Notes: generated by a model from the sequence alone, not told the origin. A DNA stretch of 64,000 nt from DASYKS01 sp035995205 (GCA_035995205.1 DASYKS010000009.1:111545-175544); one strand, 5' to 3'; shown: positions 43,861 to 55,328, counted from the stretch's first letter. Numbers and translations: made by a program.

Positions 43861-46800
43861 CGCAGCCATTCGAGTTGGTGGCCGAGGTGGATCGGGCGCT
43901 GCTGCCGGACGTCGAGGACGCCTATCCGTTGGCGATGCTCCAGGCGGGAATGCTCTACCACATGGAGCTTCTCCCCGAAGACCCGCCGTACCTGAACGTC
44001 GACAGCTGGCACGTACGCGGTCGCTTCGAGCGCGAGCCTTTTTTCGAGGCCGCACGGCGGGTGGTGGCCCGCCACCCGATGCTGCGGACCTCTTTCGCGC
44101 TCGAAGGTTTCAGCGAGCCGCTCCAGTTGGTTCACCGGACCGCCGAGCTGCCGATCGTGGTGGAGGATCTAAAGGGTCTCCCGGAAGATGTGCAGGAGGC
44201 GATGATCGATCGCCTCGTTCGCTCGGAAAAGACCCGGCGGTTCGCCCTCTTCGCGGCGCCGCAGATCCGCTTTCACGTCCACCTGCGCGCCACCGATCGC
44301 TTCCAGTTCACGCTGACCGAAAACCACGCGATCTTCGACGGCTGGAGCCTGCACTCGACGCTGGCCGAGATTTTCGAGTTGTACTTCGCGTTGCTCGCGG
44401 GCCCAGAGCCGGCGGCCGAGCCGCCGGTCACGCTCACGTACCGCGATTTCGTGGCGACGGAGCGACGCGCTCTTGCGTCCGCGGAGACCGAGGCGTTCTG
44501 GTGGCGAGCCCTGACCGAGGGGCCGCTGCTCGACCTTCCCTGTCGGCTGCCGCCGGACGAGGCGCCGAAGCGTCGCGTCGAAACCGAGGTGGTATCGGTG
44601 CCGGAGCCGGTTTCCGCGGGATTGAAGCGTGCGGCGATCGCCGCCGCGGTGCCGCTCAAGAGCTTGTTGCTCGCGGCCCACGCCAAGGTGCTGGGCCTGA
44701 TCGCGGGTCAAGGGGAAGTGGTCACCGGACTGGTGGCGAACGGGCGGCTGGAGGGGGTTGACGGCGATCGGGTGCGCGGTCTGTTCCTGAACACCCTGCC
44801 GCTCCGGATGAGGCTCGCGCCCGGGAGCTGGCTGGATCTCGCGCAACGGGTCTTCGCCGCCGAGCGCGATCTGCTACCCCATCGGCGCTATCCGTTCGCG
44901 GCGTTGCAACGCGCGTGGGGCGAACGCCGGATTTTTGAAGTCGCGTTTAATTTCATCCACTTTCACGCGGTAGAGAACCTTCTCGCCTCGGGCAACATCG
45001 AGGTGCTGGAGTTCCGGCGTATCGAGCCGAGCAACCTGCTGCTCCAGGTCCATTTCGGCATCGACCTGCTCGACGGCGGGATCAAGCTGGAGCTCGACTA
45101 CGACACCGGGCGCCTGAGCCGCGCGGAGGCGCGGATCTTCGCCGGCTTCTTCGAGCGGACGCTCGCCGCGATCTCGTCCGATCCGCACGGAATCCATCAG
45201 GAATTTTCGCCTCTCTCCGCGGCCGAACGCCACCAGCTCGTCACCGAATGGAGCGACACCGCGGTCGCGCCCGCCGCGGGGCCGTGCGTGCATACGCTGT
45301 TCGAGCGCCAAGCCGAGAAAACTCCGGCGGCGGTCGCGGTGACCTGCGGCGGAGTATCGCTGACCTATCGCGATCTGGCCGAGCGCTCCGATGAGCTGGC
45401 GCGGCACCTGCGCGGGTTGGGCGTCGGCCCCGGGAAACTCGTCGGGTTGTCTGTCGAGCGCTCGCCCGACATGGTCGTCGGGCTGCTGGGAATCCTCCGG
45501 GCGGGAGGAGCGTACCTGCCGCTCGATCCGCTCTATCCGAGCGAGCGGCTGGCCTGGGTTCTTGCCGACTCCGGAGCCTCCGTTTTGGTGACCGAGACCG
45601 GTCTGCTCGATCGGCTGGGCGAGCACGGCGCGCGAGTGGTGATGCTCGACGCACCGCTCACGAGCGGATCGAAGGCGAGCGTGCCCCCGTGCCCTCTCGA
45701 CCTCGCCTATGTGATTTACACCTCGGGCTCGACCGGAAAGCCCAAAGGGGTCGCCGTCCCGCACGCGGCGGTGGTCAACTTTCTCGACTCGATGCGGCGT
45801 GAGCCCGGTCTCGCGACCGGGGAAACCCTGCTCGCCGTCACCACGCTCTCGTTCGACATCGCGGCGCTGGAGCTGCTCTTGCCGCTCGTCGTGGGCGCGA
45901 GGGTGGCGATCGCCGATCGAGAGGACGCGGCGGACGGAGCGCGGCTCTTGGATCTGCTCGCAAGCTCGCGCGCGCAGGTTCTGCAAGCGACGCCGGCGAC
46001 CTGGCGTTTGCTGCTGGAAGCCGGGTGGGAGCGGTCCGGCCCGCGGCCGCGCGCCTTGTGTGGCGGCGAAGCGCTGCCGCGCGAGCTGGCCGATCGTCTG
46101 CTGCCCTTGAGCTCCGGCCTGTGGAACATGTACGGACCGACCGAAACCACGGTCTGGTCGGCCATCGACCGGGTGGATTCCGGCTCCGGGCCGGTGTCGA
46201 TCGGCCGTCCGATCGCCAACACCCAGCTCCACGTCCTGGACCGTGACCTACAGGTGATACCGCTGGGTACCCCCGGCGAGCTGTTGATCGGGGGGGCCGG
46301 CGTCGTGCGGGGCTATTTCCGCCGTCCCGATCTGACCGCCGAACGGTTCGTCCCGGACCCGTTCGCCTCGCGCCCCGGGGAGCGGCTCTACCGCACCGGC
46401 GATCTCTGCCGGAGACTGAGCGACGGCAAGGTGGAGTTTCTGGGCCGCTTGGACCACCAGGTGAAGGTGCGCGGCTTCCGCATCGAGACCGGGGAGGTCG
46501 AGGCCGCCCTCGCCGAGCACCCGAGCGTGCGCGAGGCGGTGGTGGTGGCGCGGGAGGACCGGGCGGGCGACCGGCGGCTGGTCGGATACGTGGCGCTCGA
46601 TCCCGCGGCTCCGCCCACGGCGGAGGAGCTGCGGCGATACCTTTCGGCCAAGCTCCCGGCCTACATGGTTCCCTCGGTACTGGTGATCCTCCCCGAGCTG
46701 CCGCGGACGCCGAACGGCAAGTTGGATCGCGCCGCTCTACCGCCACCCTCGACGGCCGAGCCCGCCGGAGCGGAAGGCCGTGCGACGGTCGGTCCCCGGA

Positions 46801-48488
46801 CGCCGGTCGAGGAGGTGCTGGCCGGCATCTGGTCCGGCGTCCTCGGAGTCGAACGGGTCGGCGTCGACGACGATTTCTTCGCCCTGGGCGGGCATTCGCT
46901 CCTGGCGACCCGGCTGGTGTCGCGCCTGCGTGCCACGTTCGGCGTCGAGCTGCCGCTGCGCGCGCTGTTCCAGGCGCCGACGCTTGCCGCGCTCGCGGCC
47001 CGCATCGAGCAGGCGCGCGCCGCGGGAGGCGCCGCCGCGCCGCCGATCGAGCCGGTGCCGCGCGACGGCGACCTGCCGCTGTCGTTCGCGCAGCAGCGAC
47101 TCTGGTTCGTGCATCAGCTGGCGCCGCGGAGCGCCGGCTACAACATGTGGAGCGCTCTCAAGTTGACCGGTCGACTGGAGGTAAGGGTCCTCGCCCGCTC
47201 GCTCTCGGAGGTCGTCCGTCGGCACGAGACGCTGCGGACGACGTTTCCGTCACTGAACGGCCGGCCGGTGCAGGCGATCGCCGCGCCGCAGCCGGTGGCG
47301 CTACCCCTCGTGGACCTGACCGCTCTCTCCGAGTCTCTGCGTGCGGCGCTCGCCCCGGGATTGATCGGCGAGCTGGCGACCCGGCCGTTCGAGCTTGAGC
47401 GCGGGCCGCTCTTACGCACGATGCTGCTGCGGCTCGCCGCGGAGGAGCACCTGGCGCTGTTCGCGGTCCACCACATCGTCAGCGACGCCTGGTCGCTCGC
47501 GGTGCTGGTCGACGAGGTGGGCGCGTTCTATACCGCGTTCCTGGTCGGCCGGCCCTCGCCGCTCGCCGAGCTGCCGGTCCAGTACGCGGACGTCGCGGCC
47601 TGGCAGCGGCGGTGGCTGGAGGGGGATGTCTTGGCGCGGCACCTCTCCTACTGGCGCGAGCGCCTGGGCGGCGCCCCCCCGGTCCTCGCGCTGCCGACCG
47701 ACCGGCCGCGGCCGGCGACGAAGAGCGGCCACGGCGGGATGCTGCTCGCCCGGCTGTCGCAGGATCTCGCCGAGCGTGTCTCGGGCCTCTCCCGCGGCGA
47801 GGAAGTGACGCTGTTCATGACCCTCCTCGCGGCGTTTTCGTGCGTTCTCGGCTTCGAGTCGGATTCGAGCGACATCGTGGTCGGCACCGACGCGGCGAAC
47901 CGCAACCGATTGGAGAGCGAGGGGCTGATCGGATTTCTGGTCAACACGCTTGCCCTGCGCACCGACCTGTCGGGCAACCCGAGCTTCCGCGAGCTGCTGG
48001 GACGGGCACGGGAAACCTGCCTGGGCGCTTATGCCCACCAGGATCTGCCGTTCGAGCGTCTGGTCGAGGAGTTGCAGCCGGAGCGCCGGCCGGGAGTGAC
48101 GCCTCTGGTGCAGGTCTCTTTCAACCTCCACAACGCTCCGGCCCGCCGCCTGGAGCTGCCCGGTTTGTCGGTCGAGTCGCTCGAAACCGAGCGGCAGGCG
48201 GCGCGTTTCGATCTGGTCGTCAACATGTGGGAGGAAGGCGGCACCCTAGTAGGTACATGGGAGTACGACCGAGACCTTTTCCTCGAGCGGCGTGTCGCAG
48301 CGTTCATCGAGTCGTTCTCGATCCTATTGGAGCGGGTGGTGGCGGACCCCGGCCTGCCGCTCGTCGGGCTCAAGGCGATGCTCGCCGAAGCGGCCCGCGA
48401 GCGGGTGGTGCGAGAGGGGCGGCAGCTGCAGACGGCAGGCCGCCAACGCTTCGCTGGAGTCCAGCGTAGATCCGTAGGGGTCTCTTAG
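40563..48488 (+). CDS. NRPS, C-A(Thr)-T-C*-A(Gly)-T-C
   Basis: The start is GTG 40563, overlapping the previous stop (GTGA), with GGGGAGGG upstream; the long upstream extension is out-of-frame shadow. It has 2641 residues. C1 has HHIVSDAW (177). A1 code D-F-W-C-I-G-M-V-H-K is Thr-like. T1 has GGDS (Ser 1054). C2 is atypical, beginning DAYPLAMLQAGMLYHM with NHAIFDGW (His 1255). A2 code D-I-L-Q-L-G-M-V-W-K is Gly-like. T2 is GGHSLLA (Ser 2112). The terminal C has HHIVSDAW (2303). It should extend the lipotetrapeptide by Thr (possibly dehydrated) and Gly, then hand it to the Gln module of the next synthetase through its own C domain. Its layout parallels the minus-strand operon. Confidence 0.95.
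43861..47040 (+). other. module C*-A(Gly)-T
   Basis: The C domain belongs with the atypical one in the minus-strand NRPS (shared MLYHM, EPLQLVH, FDGWSLHS and FNFIHFH). The A domain has FDIAALE, LQATPA, ALCGGEA and NMYGPTETTVW, a Gly-like pocket. Confidence 0.8.
46370..48488 (+). repeat. inverted duplicated block, copy 2 (end of A domain, T, C)
   Basis: This is the partner of the block at 8169-10290 on the opposite strand. It covers the last A-domain motifs, the carrier, the terminal C domain and the C-terminal tail, where 20 of the last 29 residues match. The two copies lie about 36 kb apart in inverted orientation. Confidence 0.75.
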
Positions 48489-48505
48489 CAGGCGAGGAGA
48501 GCCGA

Positions 48506-49576
48506 ATGGCCAAAGAGTTGCCGACCAAGCTGAAGTCGAAGATCGAGGGTGGTGGCCGCCGGGCGGTGAGCGTGACGCAGGAGGGATTGGTGCATATCCG
48601 CCCTCTGATGCCCGATCGCAGCCTGCCTTTGCTCGTCGAGCCGGCGGTTGCGGGGAGCGTCGATCTGGTCGAGTGGACCCGCAGCAACCGAAGCTTGCTC
48701 GCCGGCAAGCTTGCGGAGCATGGCGGGATCCTCTTTCGGGGCTTCGAAATCGAGGGGGTCTCGGGTTGCGAGAGACTGATCGAGGCGGTCTCGGATCAGG
48801 CTTTGGAATACCGCGAGCGCTCCTCGCCCCGCAGCAACGTCGGCGGAAACATCTACAGCTCGACCGACTATCCTGCCGATCAGAGTATTTTTCTGCACAA
48901 CGAAAACTCCTACCAGGAGACGTTTCCGCTCAAGATCTTCTTCTCCTGCATCACTCCGGCCGCCCGCGGCGGCGAGACGCCGATCGCCGACTGCCGCCGG
49001 GTGTACGAGCGAATCGATCCCAAGGTGCGGGCGCGGTTCCTCGACGAAGGTTGGATGTACGTCCGCAACTTCGGAGCCGGATTCGGGTTGCCTTGGCAGA
49101 CGGTCTTCCAGACCAGCGACCGAGGCGAGGTGGAGTCCTACTGTCGCGAGCATGGGATCGAACCTGAGTGGAAGGATGGTAATCGGCTCTGTACACGGGC
49201 GGTGCGCCGGGCTGCCGGGCGCCACCCCTCGACCGGCGAGATCACCTGGTTCAATCACGCGACGATCTTCCACGTCACGACCCTCGCCCCCGCGGTTCGG
49301 GACGCGTTGCTCGCCGAGTTCGTCGAGGGGGAGCTGCCGAGCAACAGCTACTACGGCAGCGGTGCCCCGATCGAGCCCGAGGTGCTCGACCATCTCCGCG
49401 ATGCCTACCACCGGGAAACCGTGATCTTTCCATGGCAGAAAGGCGACGTCCTGATGCTCGACAACATGTTGGTCGCGCACGGGCGGCAGCCTTTCTCGGG
49501 GGATCGCAAAGTGGTGGTCGGGATGGCCGAGCCTATTTCGTGGCATCAGGTCGAATCTCCGGGAGCGGCGGCTTGA
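48506..49576 (+). CDS. TauD/SyrP-like Fe(II)/2-oxoglutarate dioxygenase
   Basis: This 356-residue protein has the metal ligands HNE (His131-x-Glu133, in FLHNENSYQETFP) and the distal His at about 325 in VAHGRQP, followed by an Arg in GDRKVVVG for 2-oxoglutarate. The HxE triad, rather than HxD, is typical of SyrP-like enzymes that hydroxylate an amino acid bound to an NRPS carrier, SyrP itself acting on Asp. A GAGGAG site precedes the ATG. Its stop overlaps the TTG start of the next synthetase, which opens with a catalytically dead C domain, so both are probably made in step and work together. Likely substrates are Gln on that synthetase or Asp on the minus-strand line. The residue and position hydroxylated are not determined. 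Confidence 0.88.
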   Translation: MAKELPTKLKSKIEGGGRRAVSVTQEGLVHIRPLMPDRSLPLLVEPAVAGSVDLVEWTRSNRSLLAGKLAEHGGILFRGFEIEGVSGCERLIEAVSDQALEYRERSSPRSNVGGNIYSSTDYPADQSIFLHNENSYQETFPLKIFFSCITPAARGGETPIADCRRVYERIDPKVRARFLDEGWMYVRNFGAGFGLPWQTVFQTSDRGEVESYCREHGIEPEWKDGNRLCTRAVRRAAGRHPSTGEITWFNHATIFHVTTLAPAVRDALLAEFVEGELPSNSYYGSGAPIEPEVLDHLRDAYHRETVIFPWQKGDVLMLDNMLVAHGRQPFSGDRKVVVGMAEPISWHQVESPGAAA

Positions 49577-52500
49577 ACGCCGGGGCCGAAACCGTCCAAG
49601 GTTTTCGCCTGTCGCCGCAGCAGCGGCGGGCCTGGGCGTTGCTGTCGCTCGGCGGTCGGGATGCCTACCGCACACGCTGTGCGGTGCAGGTCGACGGGCC
49701 GCTCGACCCCGCGGCTCTCGGCGCGGCGCTCGCGGCTGCCGTTGCCCGCCACGAGATCTTGCGCACGACGTTTCGGCGCCTGCCGGGAATGAAGGTGCCG
49801 GTCCAAGTGGTGGAAGACGGCGCGTCCCTTTCTCTGGAAAGTCTCGTCGCCGACGGGCCGACGGAGTTGCTCGACCTGCTGGACAGCCTCCCGCTCGATC
49901 CGGAAGAGGGGCCGACCTTCCGCGCCGCCCTCGCCCGTCTCGGGGAGGGGCGGCACCTCCTGGGCTTCGCGCTGCCATGCCTCGCGGCCGATGCGCTCGG
50001 GTTGCGCAATCTGGTGGGGGAGATCGTGCGGCTCTACACCGGAAACGACGATACGGAGCCGCCGCTCCAGTACGCCGACGTCGCCGAGGTGTTGAACGAC
50101 CTGCTCGAGTCCGAGGAGATGGCCGCAGGGCGGTCCTACTGGCATCGGTTCGATGCGGTCTCCGTCGTCGGCGCGCGGTTGCCATTCGAGGTCGCCGCCG
50201 GAGCGTCGGGCGACCCATGGCCGCAAGTCGCCGTCTCGCACCTCGACGGCGAGTCGGCGGAGCGGATCGAGCAGTCTTCCGCCCGGTACGGCAAGTCGGC
50301 GGTGCCGTTCTTCCTGGCCTGCTGGGCGGTGCTCCTCGCTCGGCTCACCGCCGAACCCGAGCTCGCCGTCGGAGTTTGCCTCGACGGCCGGTCCTACGAG
50401 GGTCTGGGCGAGAGCCTCGGCTTGCTGGAGAAGTACGTGCCGATCGCCTGCCGGTGCTCGCCTGCGGCGCCGTTTCGAGATCTCTGGGAGGAGACCGAGC
50501 GGCTCCTCCAGGAGGGTTACGAGCGCCAGGAGTGCTTCACTTGGGAGGCTTCGTCCGAGGGTGCCGAGCCCTGTTTTGGTTTCGCCTTCAGCCACCGCGA
50601 CGTCCCGGCGCTTCTCCCGGCCGCGGGCGTGACGTTCGCGATCGTCGAGGAACGCAGCGCCGTCGAGCGTTGCCGCCTCGAGCTCCGGACCGTGCGGCGT
50701 GCCGAGGGCAGGGTCGAGCTGGAGCTGTACTTCGATCCGACGACGATTGGACGGGCGGACGCGGTCTGTCTGTTGGAGCAATTCGCGACGCTCGCCGCGC
50801 AAGCCGCCGCCGACCCCGGCATGCTCGTCGGGGAGTTGGGGTTGCTGGGAGCGCGTGAACGCGCAAGGCTGCTCTTCGACCTCAATGAAACCCGGGTCGA
50901 GCGGGCGGACGGCACGCTGCACGAGCTGTTCGAGCGGCAGGCGGCGCGCACTCCGGACGCCATCGCCGTCTCCTCCGCTCAGGGCGAGATGACTTATGGC
51001 GACCTCGACCGGCGGGCGAACCGCCTCGCCCGTCGCCTGCGCCGCCTCGGCGTCCAAGCCGACGTACCGGTGGGGATTTGCCTCGACCGCGGCTTCGAGA
51101 TGGTCGTCGGACTCCTCGGGATCCTCAAGGCCGGCGGTGCCCTGGTGCCCCTCGACCCGGACTATCCCGAGCAGCGACTGAAGCAGATGCTCGACGACGT
51201 GCAGGCTTCGGTGCTGCTCGGCACTCGCGAGTCGTTGCCGCCAGGTCTCACCTCGGCGGTCACGATATATCTCGACGAACAGGAGGCGGTGGTCGCGGAG
51301 CAGGACGAGCGCCTCACGACGCCATCGGCGGTGGGGGGCAATCTCGCCTACGTCATCTTTACCTCGGGATCCACCGGCCGCCCGAAGGGGGTGATGATCG
51401 CCCACTCCGCGATCCGCAATCGCCTGCTCTGGATGCAGGAAGTCTGTCCTTTGATTGCCGACGACTGCGTCCTGCAGAAGACCTCTTTCAGCTTCGACGC
51501 CGCGGTCTGGGAGCTGTTCTCGCCCTTGCTCGCCGGTGCGAGACTCGTGCTCGCCCGCCCCGGCGGGCAGCGCGACAGCGTCTATCTGGTCGAGGAGGTG
51601 ATCGCGAGCCAGGTGACGACGCTCCAGCTCGTTCCCTCGATGTTGCGCGTGGTCCTCGGCGAGCCCGACTTTGCCCGTTGCCGCTCTTTGCGCCGCCTCT
51701 TTTGCGGTGGCGAGGCGCTGGCGATCGAGCTCCAGGAGCGTTTTGCCGCTCTGCTGCCCATCGAGCTGCACAATCTCTACGGGCCGACCGAAGCGGCGAT
51801 CGACGCCACTCATTGGCGCTGCGGCTCCGGTGCCACGCAGCCGATCGTTCCGATCGGCCGCCCGATCGCCAACGTCCAGATCTATCTGCTGAACGCCGGC
51901 TTGGAACCGGTTCCGACCGGAATTCCGGGCGAGCTGTACATCGGTGGAGTCGGCTTGGCGCGCGGTTACATGAGACGACCCGAGCTGACCGCGGAACGCT
52001 TCCTGCCCCACCCATTCAGCGACCTCTACGGCGAGCGTCTCTATCGCTCGGGCGATCTTGCGCGGCTGCGCGCCGACGGGACGCTCGACTTCCTCGGTCG
52101 GGTGGATCGTCAGGTCAAAGTGCGCGGTTTCCGCATCGAGCCCGAGGAGATCGAAGCGGCGCTCATCCTTCACCCGGCACTGCGCGAAGCGGCGGTGAGC
52201 GTGCGGGAGGGCAGCCAAGGCGATACGCGCCTGGTCGCATACGTCGTCGCCGATCCACGTTATACCGGCCTCAAGGAGCCGGAAACCGGTGGTCGTCTGG
52301 AGGCGGAGCGCGTCGATCAGTGGCAGACCGTGTTCGAGGAGATGTACCGCGGGGCCTCGGCCCAAGAGGATCCGTCGCTGAACACCTTGGGCTGGAAAAG
52401 CAGCTACACCGGCTTGCCCATTCCGTTGACCGAGATGCAGGAGTGGGTCGACTCGACGGTCGACCGGATCCTCGCCCTGGCGCCGAAACGGGTGCTCGAG

Positions 52501-55320
52501 ATCGGCTGCGGAACGGGCCTGTTGCTGTTTCGTATCGCACCGCACGTGGAGGAATACCTGGCGACCGATTTTTCGGCGGCGGTGCTTACGTATTTGGGCG
52601 AGCACCTCCGGCGTTGCGAAATCCCCCAGGTTACGATCAGCCAGCGCTCGGCGGAGGATTTCGAGGGCGTTTCCCCGCGCACGTTCGACCTCGTGGTGCT
52701 GAACTCGGTCGTCCAGTATTTTCCCAGCGCGGAGTATCTGGTGGAAGTGCTCAAAGGCGCCGTCGAGGTGGCCGCGCCGGGCGGTCGCGTGTTCATCGGC
52801 GACGTGCGCAACCTGGCGCTGCTCGCGGCCTATCACGCATCCGTACAGATCCATCAAGCGTCCGCCGGCACCACGACCGGAGAGCTTGGGCGGCGAGCTC
52901 GCAAGTTGGTGCACGCCGAGGAGGAGCTGGCCCTGGCGTCCGGATTCTGGACCGCTTTGCGCCGAGATCTGCCGCGCATTAGTGCCGTCGAGATCCAGGT
53001 CAAGCGCGGTCGGATGCATAACGAGCTGACCCGCTTCCGCTATGACGTCATCCTCCATCTCGATGTGGCGGCAACGCCGGTACACGAGCCGCTCCGGCTC
53101 GATTGGCGGGCTCGCGAGCTGACGCTCGCGTCCCTGCGCCGAACGCTGGCGGACGCCGCCGCCGATGAAGTGGTGGTCGGCGGTGTGCCGAACGCCCGCA
53201 TCGCCATGGATCTGCGCGCTCTGGAGTTGCTCGAATCGGGTCCGCGAACGATCGGAGCGCTGCGCGAGGCCTTGAGCCCGACCGAGGGCACGATCGATCC
53301 CGAAGCCCTATGGCAACTCGGCGAGGAGCTCGGCTACGAAGTCGGCGTCGGCTGGTCGGCGGACGACGACGCGAGGTTGGATGCCGTCTTTCGGCGCCGC
53401 GGGATCTCGGCTTCGGTGTCGCCGCAGCCCGAGCCCGCCGCATCGTCGGGGGATCGGCCCTGGGCCGACCATGCGAACAATCCGCTCTACGCGAGGCTCA
53501 GCCGGGAGATCGTGCCGGCTCTGCCGGCTCTTCTCAAGGGGCGGCTTCCCGACTACATGGTGCCGTCCGCTTTCGTGCTGCTCGATGCGCTGCCGCGCCT
53601 GCCAAACGGCAAACTCGACCGTTCGGCCTTCCCCGAACCCGAGCCGGCGACTCCCTCTGCCGTCGGTCCTCCGCTCACGCCGGTAGAGGAGATCCTCGCC
53701 GGACTCTTCGCCGAGGTGCTGGGCGTGCGCGAGGTGGGGGCCGAAGACAGCTTTTTCCATCTGGGCGGCCATTCGCTGCTTGCCACACAGCTCGCTTCCC
53801 GGGTGCGCGGTACCTTCCAGGTCGATCTTCCGCTGGTTACTCTGTTCGAGGCGCCCAAGGTGCGCGATCTCGCGGGCCGCATCGAAGCGGCGATCCGCCG
53901 CGGGCACGGCGTCGAGGCGCCGCCGATCGAACGCGCTCCAAGAGATGGCGATCTACCGCTCTCTTTCGCTCAGCACCGGCTCTGGTTCCTCGACCAGATG
54001 GAGCCGGATTCGATCGCCTACAACATCCCGGCGGCGGTTTCGATGCGCGGGCTCCTCGATCGCGCGGCGCTCGCGCGCAGCCTGGAAGAGATCGCCCGCC
54101 GTCACGAGGTGCTGCGCGCCACCTTCAAGACGGTCGACGGCGAACCCGCGTTGGTGATCTCGCCCCTCGCCCGCCGCGCGCTGCCGCTCGTCGACCTTCA
54201 CGGCCTTTCCGATCCGGCGCGCGAAGCCTCGACCCGCCGGCTGGCGCTGGCCGAAGCGAGAAGGCCTTTCGATCTCGTGGCCGGACCGCTGCTGCGGGCG
54301 GTGCTGCTCTGCCGTGGCAGCGCGGATCATGTGCTCTTGGCAACCATGCACCATATCGTCTCCGACGGCTGGTCCACCGCCGTCTTCGTTCGCGATTTCG
54401 CTCACTTCTATCGCGGCTTCGTCGCCGGCAGGCTGGAACCGCTGCCGGAGCTGCCGGTGCAATACGCCGACTTTGCGCTCTGGCAACGGCGGTGGTTGAC
54501 CGGCGAAGTGCTCGGCAAGCAGCTCGACTATTGGCGCGCCCAGCTTCTGGGTGCTCCGCCGGCGCTGTCGCTGCCGACCGATCTGCCGCGTCCGGCGTTT
54601 CAGACCTTCAACGGAGCGACGGCCTCGGTCCGGCTTTCGAGCGAGCTCGCGGCAACCGCCCGGGGGCTTGGCCGCGAGGAGGGGGTGACGCTGTTCATGG
54701 TCGCTCTGGCGACGTTCGCCTTGATGCTGGAGCGCTACACCGGACAGGACGACGTGGTCGTCGGCACCAACATCGCGAATCGCAACCGGCGCGAGGTCGA
54801 GGGGCTGATCGGGTTTTTCGTCAACAACCTGGTGTTGCGCGCCGACCTCTCCGGCGATCCGACGTTTCGCGAGCTTCTCGCGCGGGTGCGCACTGTCTGC
54901 CTCGGCGCCTACGCCCATCAGGATCTGCCTTTCGAGCGCCTGGTCGAGGAGCTTCAGCCGGTGCGCGATCCCAGCCGGTCACCGCTCTTCCAAGCGATGC
55001 TCGTGCTGCAGAACACACCGAAGGCGATGATCGAGCTACCCGGCCTTGAGCTCACCACCCTGCCGCTGGACGGCCTGATCGCGAAGTTCGATCTGACTCT
55101 CTTCGTCGCCGAGGACGAGGATGGTCTGGAGTTGCTGTTCGAGTACAACACCGACCTGTTCGAAGGCGCGACGATCGACCGCATGCTGGATCACCTGGGC
55201 CGGCTCTTTGCTTCTACGGTCGACGATCCCGACCAGCCGCTCTCTGCCTACTCCCTGGAATCGAGCACGGTCGCGGAAGTCGATCCCGGATTCACCACTC
55301 CTCTGCAGGACGGGCTTTAA
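49573..55320 (+). CDS. NRPS, degenerate C-A(Gln)-N-methyltransferase-T-C
   Basis: The start is TTG 49573, overlapping the dioxygenase stop as TTGA; 1915 residues. The first C-like domain has lost HHxxxDG: it reads P135-C-L-A-A-D140, so Cys replaces the catalytic His. The A domain code D-A-W-Q-F-G-L-I-D-K (FDAAVWE, LQLVPS, LFCGGEA, NLYGPTEAAID) is the Gln code. Between its A8 and A10 motifs sits a SAM methyltransferase (about 900-1150, VLEIGCGTG, LVVLNSVVQYF), as in N-methylating modules. The carrier has GGHSLLA (Ser 1401) and the terminal C has HHIVSDGW (His 1593). Because the preceding synthetase ends in its own active C domain, condensation does not need the dead domain. N-methyl-Gln, perhaps hydroxylated, is the expected residue. 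Confidence 0.93.
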   Translation: MNAGAETVQGFRLSPQQRRAWALLSLGGRDAYRTRCAVQVDGPLDPAALGAALAAAVARHEILRTTFRRLPGMKVPVQVVEDGASLSLESLVADGPTELLDLLDSLPLDPEEGPTFRAALARLGEGRHLLGFALPCLAADALGLRNLVGEIVRLYTGNDDTEPPLQYADVAEVLNDLLESEEMAAGRSYWHRFDAVSVVGARLPFEVAAGASGDPWPQVAVSHLDGESAERIEQSSARYGKSAVPFFLACWAVLLARLTAEPELAVGVCLDGRSYEGLGESLGLLEKYVPIACRCSPAAPFRDLWEETERLLQEGYERQECFTWEASSEGAEPCFGFAFSHRDVPALLPAAGVTFAIVEERSAVERCRLELRTVRRAEGRVELELYFDPTTIGRADAVCLLEQFATLAAQAAADPGMLVGELGLLGARERARLLFDLNETRVERADGTLHELFERQAARTPDAIAVSSAQGEMTYGDLDRRANRLARRLRRLGVQADVPVGICLDRGFEMVVGLLGILKAGGALVPLDPDYPEQRLKQMLDDVQASVLLGTRESLPPGLTSAVTIYLDEQEAVVAEQDERLTTPSAVGGNLAYVIFTSGSTGRPKGVMIAHSAIRNRLLWMQEVCPLIADDCVLQKTSFSFDAAVWELFSPLLAGARLVLARPGGQRDSVYLVEEVIASQVTTLQLVPSMLRVVLGEPDFARCRSLRRLFCGGEALAIELQERFAALLPIELHNLYGPTEAAIDATHWRCGSGATQPIVPIGRPIANVQIYLLNAGLEPVPTGIPGELYIGGVGLARGYMRRPELTAERFLPHPFSDLYGERLYRSGDLARLRADGTLDFLGRVDRQVKVRGFRIEPEEIEAALILHPALREAAVSVREGSQGDTRLVAYVVADPRYTGLKEPETGGRLEAERVDQWQTVFEEMYRGASAQEDPSLNTLGWKSSYTGLPIPLTEMQEWVDSTVDRILALAPKRVLEIGCGTGLLLFRIAPHVEEYLATDFSAAVLTYLGEHLRRCEIPQVTISQRSAEDFEGVSPRTFDLVVLNSVVQYFPSAEYLVEVLKGAVEVAAPGGRVFIGDVRNLALLAAYHASVQIHQASAGTTTGELGRRARKLVHAEEELALASGFWTALRRDLPRISAVEIQVKRGRMHNELTRFRYDVILHLDVAATPVHEPLRLDWRARELTLASLRRTLADAAADEVVVGGVPNARIAMDLRALELLESGPRTIGALREALSPTEGTIDPEALWQLGEELGYEVGVGWSADDDARLDAVFRRRGISASVSPQPEPAASSGDRPWADHANNPLYARLSREIVPALPALLKGRLPDYMVPSAFVLLDALPRLPNGKLDRSAFPEPEPATPSAVGPPLTPVEEILAGLFAEVLGVREVGAEDSFFHLGGHSLLATQLASRVRGTFQVDLPLVTLFEAPKVRDLAGRIEAAIRRGHGVEAPPIERAPRDGDLPLSFAQHRLWFLDQMEPDSIAYNIPAAVSMRGLLDRAALARSLEEIARRHEVLRATFKTVDGEPALVISPLARRALPLVDLHGLSDPAREASTRRLALAEARRPFDLVAGPLLRAVLLCRGSADHVLLATMHHIVSDGWSTAVFVRDFAHFYRGFVAGRLEPLPELPVQYADFALWQRRWLTGEVLGKQLDYWRAQLLGAPPALSLPTDLPRPAFQTFNGATASVRLSSELAATARGLGREEGVTLFMVALATFALMLERYTGQDDVVVGTNIANRNRREVEGLIGFFVNNLVLRADLSGDPTFRELLARVRTVCLGAYAHQDLPFERLVEELQPVRDPSRSPLFQAMLVLQNTPKAMIELPGLELTTLPLDGLIAKFDLTLFVAEDEDGLELLFEYNTDLFEGATIDRMLDHLGRLFASTVDDPDQPLSAYSLESSTVAEVDPGFTTPLQDGL

Positions 55321-55328
55321 GGCTCATC

